A stretch of DNA of 52,182 nucleotides from Zemynaea arenosa (lineage in GTDB: Bacteria > Pseudomonadota > Gammaproteobacteria > Burkholderiales > Burkholderiaceae_D): the NCBI RefSeq assembly GCF_004614185.1, contig NZ_SPVF01000039.1, positions 1 through 52,182 of the forward strand, read 5' to 3'. Position numbers and translations under genes: made by a program. The notes under the pieces are model-generated. The model did not search any database, had not been told where the DNA came from, and was given only the letters and a program-made list of their open reading frames with translations. Shown here piece by piece: positions 20,201 to 26,607 of the stretch (its first letter is position 1; each line of letters starts with the position of its first letter).

Positions 20201-20881
20201 AATATCGTGGGCGCGGTGGTGGGCGTGCAGCCGTTCGGCGGCGAGGGCAAATCCGGCACCGGCCCGAAAGCGGGCGGACCGCTCTACCTCAAGCGCCTGC
20301 AGAAGAACGCGCCGCCGCTGCTCCAGCACGAGCGCCAGCCGAGCGCCTGCATTGACGCGCTGCTGGCGTGGGCCCGCCAGAACAATCACACCGGGCTGGC
20401 TGCGCTGGCGGAGCAGTACCAGCGCACCACGCTGATCGGCACCACGCTTACGCTCCCCGGCCCGACCGGTGAACGCAACACGCTGTCGTTCGCGCCGCGC
20501 GGGGATGTGGTGTGTGCGGCGGCATCCAGTGCCGGTCTGCTGAACCAGGTCGCCGCGGCTCTCGCCACCGGCAACCGCGCGCTGGTCGTGAATGGCCAGC
20601 AGCTGCTGCCTGCGAATCTGCCAAACGAAGTCAAGGACTGGATCCACCAGGTCGGCGATATTCAGGGTATCACGGCCCCGTTCCAGGCCACGATGATCGA
20701 GCTGCCGCTGGTATCCACGCTGCGCCCGGCCCTCGCGGCCCGCAGCGGCGCCATCGCCGCCGTGATCGACACCTCGGAAGAAGGTGCGATCCCGCTCTGG
20801 CGGCTGGTGGCTGAACGCGCGCTGTGCGTCAACACGACGGCGGCGGGCGGCAATGCCAGCCTGATGACACTCGGGCTGTAA
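17243..20881 (+). CDS. putA: Bifunctional proline dehydrogenase / L-glutamate gamma-semialdehyde dehydrogenase
   Basis: Oxidises proline to glutamate in two steps with substrate channelling; a peripheral inner-membrane flavoenzyme. About 1212 residues from ATG 17243; the frame opens 20 codons earlier with no support. The PRODH barrel (about 170-480) shows GRGIKDGPGISIKLSALHPR, RLVKGAYWDAEIK and QFATHNAHTL; the aldehyde dehydrogenase domain (about 560-1040) has ISPWNFPLAIFTGQVAAALV, ETGGQN and the catalytic Cys near 834 in GQRCSALRVL. A C-terminal ALDH-like extension follows (about 1050-1212). There is no N-terminal ribbon-helix-helix domain, so this is a bifunctional, non-repressor PutA, consistent with the divergent Lrp regulator. 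Confidence 0.97.
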   Translation: MHIGASPATAYAPFQALLSEAKTEQTPLRAAVTAAYRRDEREAVQWLLAQGAQALPQAHDLAEKLVTQVRAKRTRASGVDALMHEFSLSSDEGVALMCLAEALLRIPDSETADRLIADKISKGDWRKHLGESPSLFVNAATWGLLITGKLVSTNSEQGLGSALTRLISKGGEPLIRKGVDLAMRMLGNQFVTGQTIEEALKNSRPNEARGYRYSYDMLGEAALTEHDAANYYAAYEMAIHAIGKASNGRGIKDGPGISIKLSALHPRYSRAQSERVLAELLPRVKKLVALAKEYNIGVNIDAEEADRLELSLDLMEALAFDRDLAGFEGIGFVVQGYQKRCPFVIDYLADLARRSNRKFMVRLVKGAYWDAEIKRAQVDGMPGFPVYTRKVYTDVSYLTCARKLLGATDVIYPQFATHNAHTLSVIYTWAQEAGIDNYEFQCLHGMGETLYDQVVGSENLGKACRIYAPVGSHETLLAYLVRRLLENGANSSFVNQIVDESIPVERLIANPIDVARSLGGEPHPNIPLPRAMFGRERANSAGLDLTNEDVLAKLAVALAEQRDWIATPLIDAPISAASKPLPVTNPAQHADLVGYVTEATETDVEAAIASATAHAQDWQSMSPSSRADIIARVADLFEEHMAELMSLAVREAGKSLPNAIAEIREAVDFLRYYPSLVHGTAPAPALGPVVCISPWNFPLAIFTGQVAAALVAGNVVLAKPAEQTPLIAYRAVQLFHEAGVPMAALQFLPGRGEVVGARLTADARVKGVIFTGSTEVAQLINRTLAKRAVSEGCDIPLIAETGGQNALIVDSSALPEQVVQDVITSAFDSAGQRCSALRVLFLQEDIADKTIRMLKGAMQELRVGVPDRLATDIGPVIDAEAQGNLLGHIERMKAQAKGVYQLELPTLNGTFVPPTVLEIGSLAELTQEVFGPVLHIVRYRRSELGQVIDSINATGYGLTLGVHSRIDETIDFIVARAHVGNIYVNRNIVGAVVGVQPFGGEGKSGTGPKAGGPLYLKRLQKNAPPLLQHERQPSACIDALLAWARQNNHTGLAALAEQYQRTTLIGTTLTLPGPTGERNTLSFAPRGDVVCAAASSAGLLNQVAAALATGNRALVVNGQQLLPANLPNEVKDWIHQVGDIQGITAPFQATMIELPLVSTLRPALAARSGAIAAVIDTSEEGAIPLWRLVAERALCVNTTAAGGNASLMTLGL

Positions 20882-20961
20882 GAAGCTTTAGGAAGATTCG
20901 TGGCGACTGCGATCCAGCGCCGCGGATTTGGAGACGAAGTACCCTTCGGAGGAGTTTCACC

Positions 20962-22077
20962 ATGATAGTAGGCGTCCCAAAAGAGATTAAGAACCACGAG
21001 TACCGCGTCGGGCTCACCCCGCCCAGCGTGCGCGAGCTGACATCGCGCGGGCATACGGTGCTGGTGCAGAAAGATGCCGGGAGCGCCATCGGGCTGGATG
21101 ACAGCCAGTACGTCGCTGCCGGCGCGCAGATCGTGGACACGGCGCAGGAGATCTTCCAGCGCGCGGGCATGATCGTGAAGGTCAAGGAGCCGCAGCCCGT
21201 GGAATGCGCGATGCTGCGCCCGGACCAGATCCTCTACACCTACCTGCACCTGGCGCCGGACCCGGAGCAGACCAAGGCGCTCGCCGCCTCGGGTGCGATT
21301 TGCATCGCCTACGAGACCATCACCGGTGCGGGCGGCGGGCTGCCGCTGCTGGCGCCGATGAGCGAAGTGGCGGGGCGCATGTCCATTCAAGCCGGTGCCG
21401 CGCACCTCGAGAAGTCGAAGGGCGGCATGGGCCTGCTGCTGGGCGGCGTGCCGGGCGTGGCGCCGGGCCATGTGGTGATCATCGGCGCCGGCGTCGTGGG
21501 CACCAATGCGCTGCAGATGGCCGTCGGTACCGGTGCGCGGGTCACCGTGCTCGATAAGAGCGTGGACCGCCTGCGCCAGCTGGACCTCGTCTACGGCAAC
21601 CGCATCACGACCCTGTACTCCAACGCCCAGTCGATCGAGGAATCCGTGCTGGCGGCGGACCTGGTGATCGGCGGCGTGCTGGTGCCGGGTGCGGCGGCGC
21701 CGAAGCTGGTGACGCGCGAGATGGTTTCCAAGATGAAGAAGGGCGCGGTGATCGTCGACGTGGCGATCGACCAGGGCGGCTGCTTCGAAACCTCGCACGC
21801 GACCACCCACGCGGAGCCGACCTTCGTGGTGGATGGCGTGATCCACTACTGCGTGGCCAACATGCCAGGCGCTGTCGCCCGCACCTCCACCTTTGCGCTG
21901 AATAACGCCACCATCGTCCACGCGGTGGCGCTGGCGGAGAAGGGCTGGCAGCAGGCGCTGAAGGACAATGCGCACCTGAAGAACGGCCTGAATGTCTGCA
22001 AGGGGAAGGTGACCTACGAAGCCGTGGCCAAGGACTTGGGCTACGACTATGTGCCAGCGGACGCTATGCTCGGCTAA
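20962..22077 (+). CDS. ald: Alanine dehydrogenase
   Basis: NAD-dependent interconversion of alanine and pyruvate plus ammonia. 371 residues. ATG 20962 is chosen because the protein opens with the family signature [20 protein letters not shown] and has GGAGGAG upstream; the open frame runs back to 20824. Active-site Lys and His lie in VKVKEPQ and [10 protein letters not shown]; the NAD-binding Rossmann motif is [19 protein letters not shown]. It lies 80 bp after putA in the same direction, so both may belong to one amino-acid catabolic unit feeding glutamate and pyruvate. Confidence 0.97.
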   Translation: MIVGVPKEIKNHEYRVGLTPPSVRELTSRGHTVLVQKDAGSAIGLDDSQYVAAGAQIVDTAQEIFQRAGMIVKVKEPQPVECAMLRPDQILYTYLHLAPDPEQTKALAASGAICIAYETITGAGGGLPLLAPMSEVAGRMSIQAGAAHLEKSKGGMGLLLGGVPGVAPGHVVIIGAGVVGTNALQMAVGTGARVTVLDKSVDRLRQLDLVYGNRITTLYSNAQSIEESVLAADLVIGGVLVPGAAAPKLVTREMVSKMKKGAVIVDVAIDQGGCFETSHATTHAEPTFVVDGVIHYCVANMPGAVARTSTFALNNATIVHAVALAEKGWQQALKDNAHLKNGLNVCKGKVTYEAVAKDLGYDYVPADAMLG

Positions 22078-22813
22078 GCCTCAGCACCACCCGTCGTGAG
22101 TAAATGGCGGCCACCGATTTCACGAAGCGCATGAAATCGGTGGCCGCTTCTTCATTGGCGTTGTCGGAAATCGTCCGGACCACGGCGAACGGCACGCCCA
22201 GCTCGAAACACACCTGCGCCACCGCGGCGCCCTCCATCTCCACCGCCAGCAGCCCGGGAAGGGCCTCAGACAGCGTCAGAAGGCGCTGGCGGCTCGAAAT
22301 GAACTGATCCCCACTCCCGATGAGGCCGCGATGCACGCGGGGCGCCACGAGGCTGAAATCGCGTCTCTCGGCGATATCAATGACCTTCTCGAAATCCTGG
22401 TCGACGAAATCTTGCGCCGCGCGGGCCAGAGCGCTGCTGAGCTTCGTGTCCGAGGGGAAGTGTGAAAGACCCGTTAGAGGCACCTCAAAACGCGGGAAAA
22501 GGGGGCTGGCGTCCATGTCGTACTGGACCAAGGACTCGGCAATCACGATATCCCCGACTTTCACCCCAGGATTGCCCCCACCGGCTACGCCTGTGAACAC
22601 GATGTGCGTCGCCTGGAAGCGTTCCACCAGCGTGACCGCAGTCATGGCAGCGGCGACCTTGCCGATTCTCGAGAGCACGCAGACCGTTTCGGTGTCTCCC
22701 AGCCTGCCAGACCAGTAATCCCGCATGCCGTGTACGTGCCGGGTGGCTCCAGACATCGCTTCTACGATGCCAGCCTGTTCTTCATGGAGGGCGCTGATGA
22801 TTCCGAGCTTCAT
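22064..22813 (-). CDS. mtnN: 5'-methylthioadenosine/S-adenosylhomocysteine nucleosidase
   Basis: Cleaves adenine from MTA and SAH, recycling by-products of methylation and polyamine or quorum-signal synthesis. 249 residues. Marks: MKLGIISALHEEQAGIVEAM, VFTGVAGGGNPGVKVGDIVIA, the substrate-binding VEMEGAAVAQVC and VRTISDNANE with the catalytic Asp. The 3' end overlaps the convergent ald gene by 14 bp. Its start lies 18 bp from copy A of the origin-like region, so any promoter must lie within DnaA-binding DNA. In E. coli-like origins too, flanking genes can be controlled by origin state; that is speculation here. Confidence 0.95.
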   Translation of the reverse strand: MKLGIISALHEEQAGIVEAMSGATRHVHGMRDYWSGRLGDTETVCVLSRIGKVAAAMTAVTLVERFQATHIVFTGVAGGGNPGVKVGDIVIAESLVQYDMDASPLFPRFEVPLTGLSHFPSDTKLSSALARAAQDFVDQDFEKVIDIAERRDFSLVAPRVHRGLIGSGDQFISSRQRLLTLSEALPGLLAVEMEGAAVAQVCFELGVPFAVVRTISDNANEEAATDFMRFVKSVAAIYSRRVVLRLSRA

Positions 22814-22830
22814 CTCTGTATTCTGCTTTT

Positions 22831-23051
22831 AAAACAAAAGTATGTATACAAAGGTAGTAGTAGTGGTTAACGGAGGCTTCAGTTGTGGATAAATCGTCTT
22901 TTGTCCACAGAATCAAAAGCTTGAGGCATGCGTAAACCGGTGAGTTAACGCTGATTCTGGCTGTTGGGAAATCTGGACAATTCCGAGCCAGTGAACAAGA
23001 AGGGCGGTTTTGCACAATCCGTTCCTGTGGATATTCAGGGGTTTATCCACA
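22831..23051. repeat. Origin-like module, copy A
   Basis: In order: AT-rich stretch with TGTATACA (22843-22850); TAGTAGTAG (22855-22863); GTTAAC (22866-22871); short GC-rich spacer; DnaA box on the minus strand (22884-22892) pointing back at the trio; a second box TTGTCCACA (22901-22909); IHF consensus (22911-22923); a diverged middle; then a 39-bp block (23013-23051) with an inverted pair of boxes, ATATCCACA (minus) and TTATCCACA (plus). Read on the minus strand this is box, GC-rich spacer, CTACTACTA, AT-rich DNA, the order of the basal unwinding system described for bacterial origins. Confidence 0.8.
22911..22923 (+). promoter_or_regulatory. IHF consensus site, copy A
   Basis: AATCAAAAGCTTG matches the IHF consensus WATCAANNNNTTR at every defined position. 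It lies 18 bp beyond the DnaA box at 22884-22892. IHF bends origin DNA to help strand opening in well-studied proteobacterial origins. Confidence 0.6.
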
Positions 23052-23107
23052 ATGGCTTTTTTGCTCTGTTTTTCAAAAATTGGGTTCGGCAGGTTTTTCG
23101 GGTTAAC

Positions 23108-23327
23108 AAAACAAGTATGTATACAACGGTAGTAGTAGTTGTTAACAGGGGGACTCATCTGTGGACAAGCCCGGTTAACGTAGAAGAATCAATGATTTGG
23201 AGGCCGGACAAGCAGGTGGTTTACCCTTGTGTTTGCGAAGAACTCTTTTGGGACAAGATTCCGGCTGTGGGCAACTGACCCGGTTCTTCACAATCCGTCC
23301 CTGTGGATATTCAGCGGGTTATCCACA
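23108..23327. repeat. Origin-like module, copy B
   Basis: Repeats copy A at an offset of 275 bp (left part) to 276 bp (right part): TGTATACA (23118-23125), TAGTAGTAG (23130-23138), GTTAAC (23141-23146), DnaA box TTGTCCACA on the minus strand (23160-23168), IHF consensus (23187-23199) and the 39-bp terminal block (23289-23327), which matches copy A at 36 of 39 positions and ends in a perfect TTATCCACA. Its AT-rich flank is the T-run region at about 23057-23117. The DNA between motifs has diverged strongly, so the motifs look selectively kept. Confidence 0.8.
23187..23199 (+). promoter_or_regulatory. IHF consensus site, copy B
   Basis: AATCAATGATTTG also matches WATCAANNNNTTR fully, and sits exactly 276 bp from the copy A site and in the same position relative to its DnaA box. 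The variable NNNN differs between the copies while the defined bases are kept. Confidence 0.6.
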
Positions 23328-23392
23328 GTTGGGTGATTGCGCTGCTGAACGGTTCCGGCGTATGCTGGTCAAAAGATCATCGGGGAGCGGGA

Positions 23393-25003
23393 TTGGAATC
23401 GGCTGGCCAGTACGACTACATCATCATTGGTGCCGGGACCGCGGGCTGCGTGCTTGCCAACCGCCTGACCCGCAAGCGGGAGGTCCAGGTCCTCCTCATC
23501 GAGGCCGGGGGCAAGGACGACTACCTGTGGATCCACATTCCCGTCGGCTACCTCTACTGCATCAACAATCCTCGTACCGACTGGCTGTTCCGGACGGAAG
23601 CCGATCCCGGCCTGGGCGGGCGCTCGCTGATCTACCCGCGCGGCAAGGTGCTCGGTGGCTCGTCGTCCATCAACGGCATGATCTACATGCGCGGCCAGCG
23701 CTGGGACTATGACCGTTGGGCTGAGCTGACAGGCGATGAAAGCTGGCGCTGGGATCAGGTGCTCCCGTTGTTCAAGAAGAGCGAGGACTACTACGGCGGC
23801 GCCAGCGAACTGCATGGGGCGGGCGGGGAATGGCGGGTCGAGCGGCAGCGCCTCTCGTGGGAGATCCTGGATGCGTTCCGCGAGGCGGCGCACCAGACTG
23901 GTATTCCCAAAGTGGACGATTTCAACGGCGGCGACAACTTCGGCTGCGCGTATTTCAACGTCAACCAGCGCCGTGGCATCCGGTTGAATACCGCGAAGGC
24001 TTTCCTGCGCCCTGCTTCCAAGCGCGAGAACCTGACCATCATGACGGGCTGCCATGTGGAGCGGCTGATCATTGAAGAAGGGCGCTGCCGGGGCGTCGAG
24101 TTCACCGGCGGCGGCACCCGCTGGACGGCGGAGGCCAGGCGCGAAACCTTGCTGGCAGCGGGGGCGGTCAGTACTCCGCAGCTCTTGCAGCTGTCCGGCA
24201 TTGGCCCGGGCGAGCTGCTGCAGAGGCATGGCATTCCGGTCAAGCATGACGCGCCTGGCGTGGGCGAGAACCTGCAGGATCATCTCCAGCTGCGCATGGT
24301 TTTCAAGGTCAAGGCGCGTACGCTGAATACCACGGCCGCCAGCTGGTTCGGACGAATGAAGATCGGCCTTCAGTATGCGCTGACGCAGAGCGGGCCGATG
24401 TCTATGGCACCATCGCAACTCGGTGCCTTCGCCAAGTCCGATCCGTCTCAGGCGTCTCCGAACCTGCAATACCATGTGCAGCCGCTGTCGCTGGACAAGT
24501 TCGGCGAACCGCTGCACGCCTTTCCGGCCTTCACCGCCAGCGTCTGCAACCTGCGGCCGACCGCCCGCGGCCACGTGCGCATTGCCAGCGCGGACAGCTA
24601 CGCCGCACCGAAAATCACGCCCAACTACCTGAGCACGCCCGAGGACCGCAAGGTGGCGGCCGATGCCCTCAACCTGACCCGCCGGATCGTCGCTGCGCCC
24701 GCCTTGCAGAAGTACGCGCCGGAAGAGTTCCGCCCCGGTATTCACTGCCGCACCGATGAGGAACTGGCCGAGGCAGCGGGACAGATCGGCACCACGATCT
24801 TTCACCCGGTCGGTACCTGCCGCATGGGCAGGGCAGGCGACCCGGGCGCGGTGGTCGACAGCCAGTTCCGTGTTGTGGGCATCAGCGGACTGCGCGTAAT
24901 CGATGCATCCATCATGCCCACGATTACCTCCGGCAACACCAATTCCCCGACCCTGATGTTCGCGGAAAAAGCGGCGGCGCTCATTCTGCAGACCGCAGAA
25001 TGA
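23393..25003 (+). CDS. GMC-family FAD oxidoreductase (choline dehydrogenase-like)
   Basis: FAD-dependent alcohol oxidoreductase, 536 residues from TTG 23393. I chose this start because GGGGAG lies five bases upstream and the FAD-binding strand DYIIIGAGTAGCVLANRLT follows directly; the open frame runs back to 23303 but would start inside a DnaA box. Other GMC marks: GGSSSINGMIYMRGQRWDYD, AGAVSTPQLLQLSGIGP and the C-terminal HPVGTCRMG (catalytic His) and SGNTNSPTLMFAEKAA (second catalytic His/Asn position is Asn). The substrate is unknown; relatives act on choline, aliphatic alcohols or sugars. It precedes a liv-type transporter in the same direction. Confidence 0.92.
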   Translation: MESAGQYDYIIIGAGTAGCVLANRLTRKREVQVLLIEAGGKDDYLWIHIPVGYLYCINNPRTDWLFRTEADPGLGGRSLIYPRGKVLGGSSSINGMIYMRGQRWDYDRWAELTGDESWRWDQVLPLFKKSEDYYGGASELHGAGGEWRVERQRLSWEILDAFREAAHQTGIPKVDDFNGGDNFGCAYFNVNQRRGIRLNTAKAFLRPASKRENLTIMTGCHVERLIIEEGRCRGVEFTGGGTRWTAEARRETLLAAGAVSTPQLLQLSGIGPGELLQRHGIPVKHDAPGVGENLQDHLQLRMVFKVKARTLNTTAASWFGRMKIGLQYALTQSGPMSMAPSQLGAFAKSDPSQASPNLQYHVQPLSLDKFGEPLHAFPAFTASVCNLRPTARGHVRIASADSYAAPKITPNYLSTPEDRKVAADALNLTRRIVAAPALQKYAPEEFRPGIHCRTDEELAEAAGQIGTTIFHPVGTCRMGRAGDPGAVVDSQFRVVGISGLRVIDASIMPTITSGNTNSPTLMFAEKAAALILQTAE

Positions 25004-25031
25004 GTGTGCATTTCTGCGTAGTGCTACTGTA

Positions 25032-25060
25032 TTGGACACTGTTGTTTTTCTGTGTATGAT
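25032..25060 (+). promoter_or_regulatory. Candidate sigma-70 promoter of the liv-type operon
   Basis: TTGGAC (25032-25037), 17-bp spacer, TATGAT (25055-25060), ending 46 bp before the first ATPase gene. Good consensus match and spacing in an otherwise short gap. Confidence 0.6.
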
Positions 25061-25106
25061 CTGCTGAAACGTTTGTCAAAACGGAACGAAAAAAAGCGGA
25101 GACACA

Positions 25107-25877
25107 ATGTCCGACGTCATCCTGGAAACACGGAACCTGACCAAGGAATTCAAAGGGTTCACGGCGGTGAATGACGTGAACCTCCAGGTCCAGCGCGGGC
25201 ACATCCATGCGCTGATCGGGCCCAACGGGGCCGGCAAGACCACCTGCTTCAACCTGCTCACCAAGTTCCTGGTGCCGACCTCGGGCCACATCCTGTTCAA
25301 CGGCAAGGACATCACTCGCGCCAGGCCGGCCCAGATTGCCCGCATGGGCATCATCCGGTCGTTCCAGATCTCAGCGGTGTTCCCCCATCTGACCGTGCTC
25401 GGGAATGTGCGCATCGGTTTGCAGCGCAACCTGGGCACCAGCTTCCATTTTTGGCGCAGTGAGCGTTCACTCAACAGCTTGAACGAGCGCGCCATGGCCC
25501 TGCTCGCCGAGGTCGACCTGGCCGGATTTGCGGACACCGTGACCGTCGACCTGCCCTACGGCCGCAAGCGCGCGCTGGAGATCGCCACGACGATGGCGAT
25601 GGAACCCGAACTGATGCTGCTGGACGAACCGACCCAGGGCATGGGCCATGAGGACGTCCACCGCGTCACCGAGCTGATCAAAAAGGTCTCGGCCGGGCGC
25701 ACCATCCTGATGGTCGAACACAACATGAACGTGGTGTCCGGCATCTGCGACCGCATTTCGGTGCTGCAGCGCGGCGCCATGCTGGCCGAAGGCAGCTACG
25801 CCGAGGTGTCGAAGAATCCCCAGGTGATGGAGGCCTACATGGGCACTTCGGCGAGCGAGCTGGAGGGTGCCCACTGA
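25107..25877 (+). CDS. ABC transporter ATP-binding protein, LivG type
   Basis: Cytoplasmic ATPase of a branched-chain-amino-acid-type (HAAT) importer, 256 residues. Walker A GPNGAGKTT (about 36-44), Q-loop in RSFQISAVFPHL, a signature region LPYGRKRALEIA in place of LSGGQ, Walker B LMLLDEPTQGMG and the switch His in VEHNMN. The insertion after the Q-loop is typical of LivG. It is the first gene of a five-gene operon and its stop overlaps the next start (TGATG). Confidence 0.93.
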   Translation: MSDVILETRNLTKEFKGFTAVNDVNLQVQRGHIHALIGPNGAGKTTCFNLLTKFLVPTSGHILFNGKDITRARPAQIARMGIIRSFQISAVFPHLTVLGNVRIGLQRNLGTSFHFWRSERSLNSLNERAMALLAEVDLAGFADTVTVDLPYGRKRALEIATTMAMEPELMLLDEPTQGMGHEDVHRVTELIKKVSAGRTILMVEHNMNVVSGICDRISVLQRGAMLAEGSYAEVSKNPQVMEAYMGTSASELEGAH

Positions 25878-26584
25878 TGGCGACCGTGCTCGACATTTCC
25901 AACCTCCAGGCCTGGTACGGCGAATCGCACATCCTGCACGATGTGAACCTGAGCGTGAGCGAGGGTGAAGTCGTCACCCTGCTGGGACGGAACGGCGCCG
26001 GGCGCACGACCACGCTGCGCGCGATCATGGGCCTGACGGGCACGCGCAAGGGCTCCATCAAGGTCAACGGCAAGGAGGCGATCGGCCTGCCCACGCACAA
26101 GATCGCCCACCTCGGCGTCGGTTACTGCCCGGAAGAGCGCGGCATTTTCTCCTCGCTCTCCACCGAGGAAAACCTGATGCTGCCGCCTGTGCTGAGCACC
26201 GGCCACCAGGGCATGACGGTGGACGAGATCTACGAGATGTTCCCGAACCTGCAGGAACGGCGGCAAAGCCAGGGCACCCGCCTGTCCGGCGGCGAGCAGC
26301 AGATGCTGGCAGTGGCGCGCATTTTGCGCACCGGAGCGCGCATCCTGCTGCTGGATGAGATCTCGGAAGGCCTGGCGCCGGTGATCGTGCAGGCGCTGGC
26401 CCGCATGATCACCACGCTCAAGGCCAAGGGCTACACGATCGTGATGGTGGAACAGAATTTCCGGTTTGCCGCGCCGCTGGCGGACCGGTTTTACGTGATG
26501 GAGCATGGTCATATCGTCGAGACCTTCGCTTCCTCGGAACTCAGCGCCAAAATGCCTGTCCTCACGGAACTGCTGGGCGTCTAA
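25877..26584 (+). CDS. ABC transporter ATP-binding protein, LivF type, with Arg in Walker A
   Basis: Second ATPase of the importer, 235 residues. It has the LivF features VGYCPEERGIFSSL, the signature LSGGEQQMLAVAR, Walker B ILLLDEISEGLAP and the switch region VEQNF (Gln before Asn, not the usual His). The Walker A reads GRNGAGRTT: the normally invariant Lys is Arg43. Loss of both the P-loop Lys and the switch His suggests this subunit may bind ATP with weak or no hydrolysis, with LivG as the working site. It shares one base with the gene before it. Confidence 0.92.
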   Translation: MATVLDISNLQAWYGESHILHDVNLSVSEGEVVTLLGRNGAGRTTTLRAIMGLTGTRKGSIKVNGKEAIGLPTHKIAHLGVGYCPEERGIFSSLSTEENLMLPPVLSTGHQGMTVDEIYEMFPNLQERRQSQGTRLSGGEQQMLAVARILRTGARILLLDEISEGLAPVIVQALARMITTLKAKGYTIVMVEQNFRFAAPLADRFYVMEHGHIVETFASSELSAKMPVLTELLGV

Positions 26585-26607
26585 AAACAACTTCTCACGG
26601 AGACAAT

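Larger units (their letters stand above)
22814..23392. other. Candidate chromosomal replication origin (oriC), duplicated module
   Basis: A 579-bp gap without genes, denser in DnaA motifs than anything else I saw in the window. Perfect TTATCCACA boxes: 22884-22892 (minus), 23043-23051 (plus), 23319-23327 (plus). One-mismatch TTGTCCACA: 22901-22909 (plus), 23160-23168 (minus). One-mismatch ATATCCACA: 23026-23034 and 23302-23310 (both minus). It also holds two TAGTAGTAG trios, two perfect IHF consensus sites, two TGTATACA palindromes and five GTTAAC sites. The elements fall into two tandem copies about 276 bp apart. Leading-strand gene placement on both sides, parS 9.4 kb away and the mnmG-rsmG-parAB-atp neighbourhood all fit an origin. 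dnaA itself is outside the window. Confidence 0.8.

Noticed and set aside
22831..23327. Phage or plasmid iteron origin, or integrated element ends
   Set aside because: No replication initiator, integrase or transposase nearby; the repeats are DnaA/IHF-type motifs in a core-gene setting.
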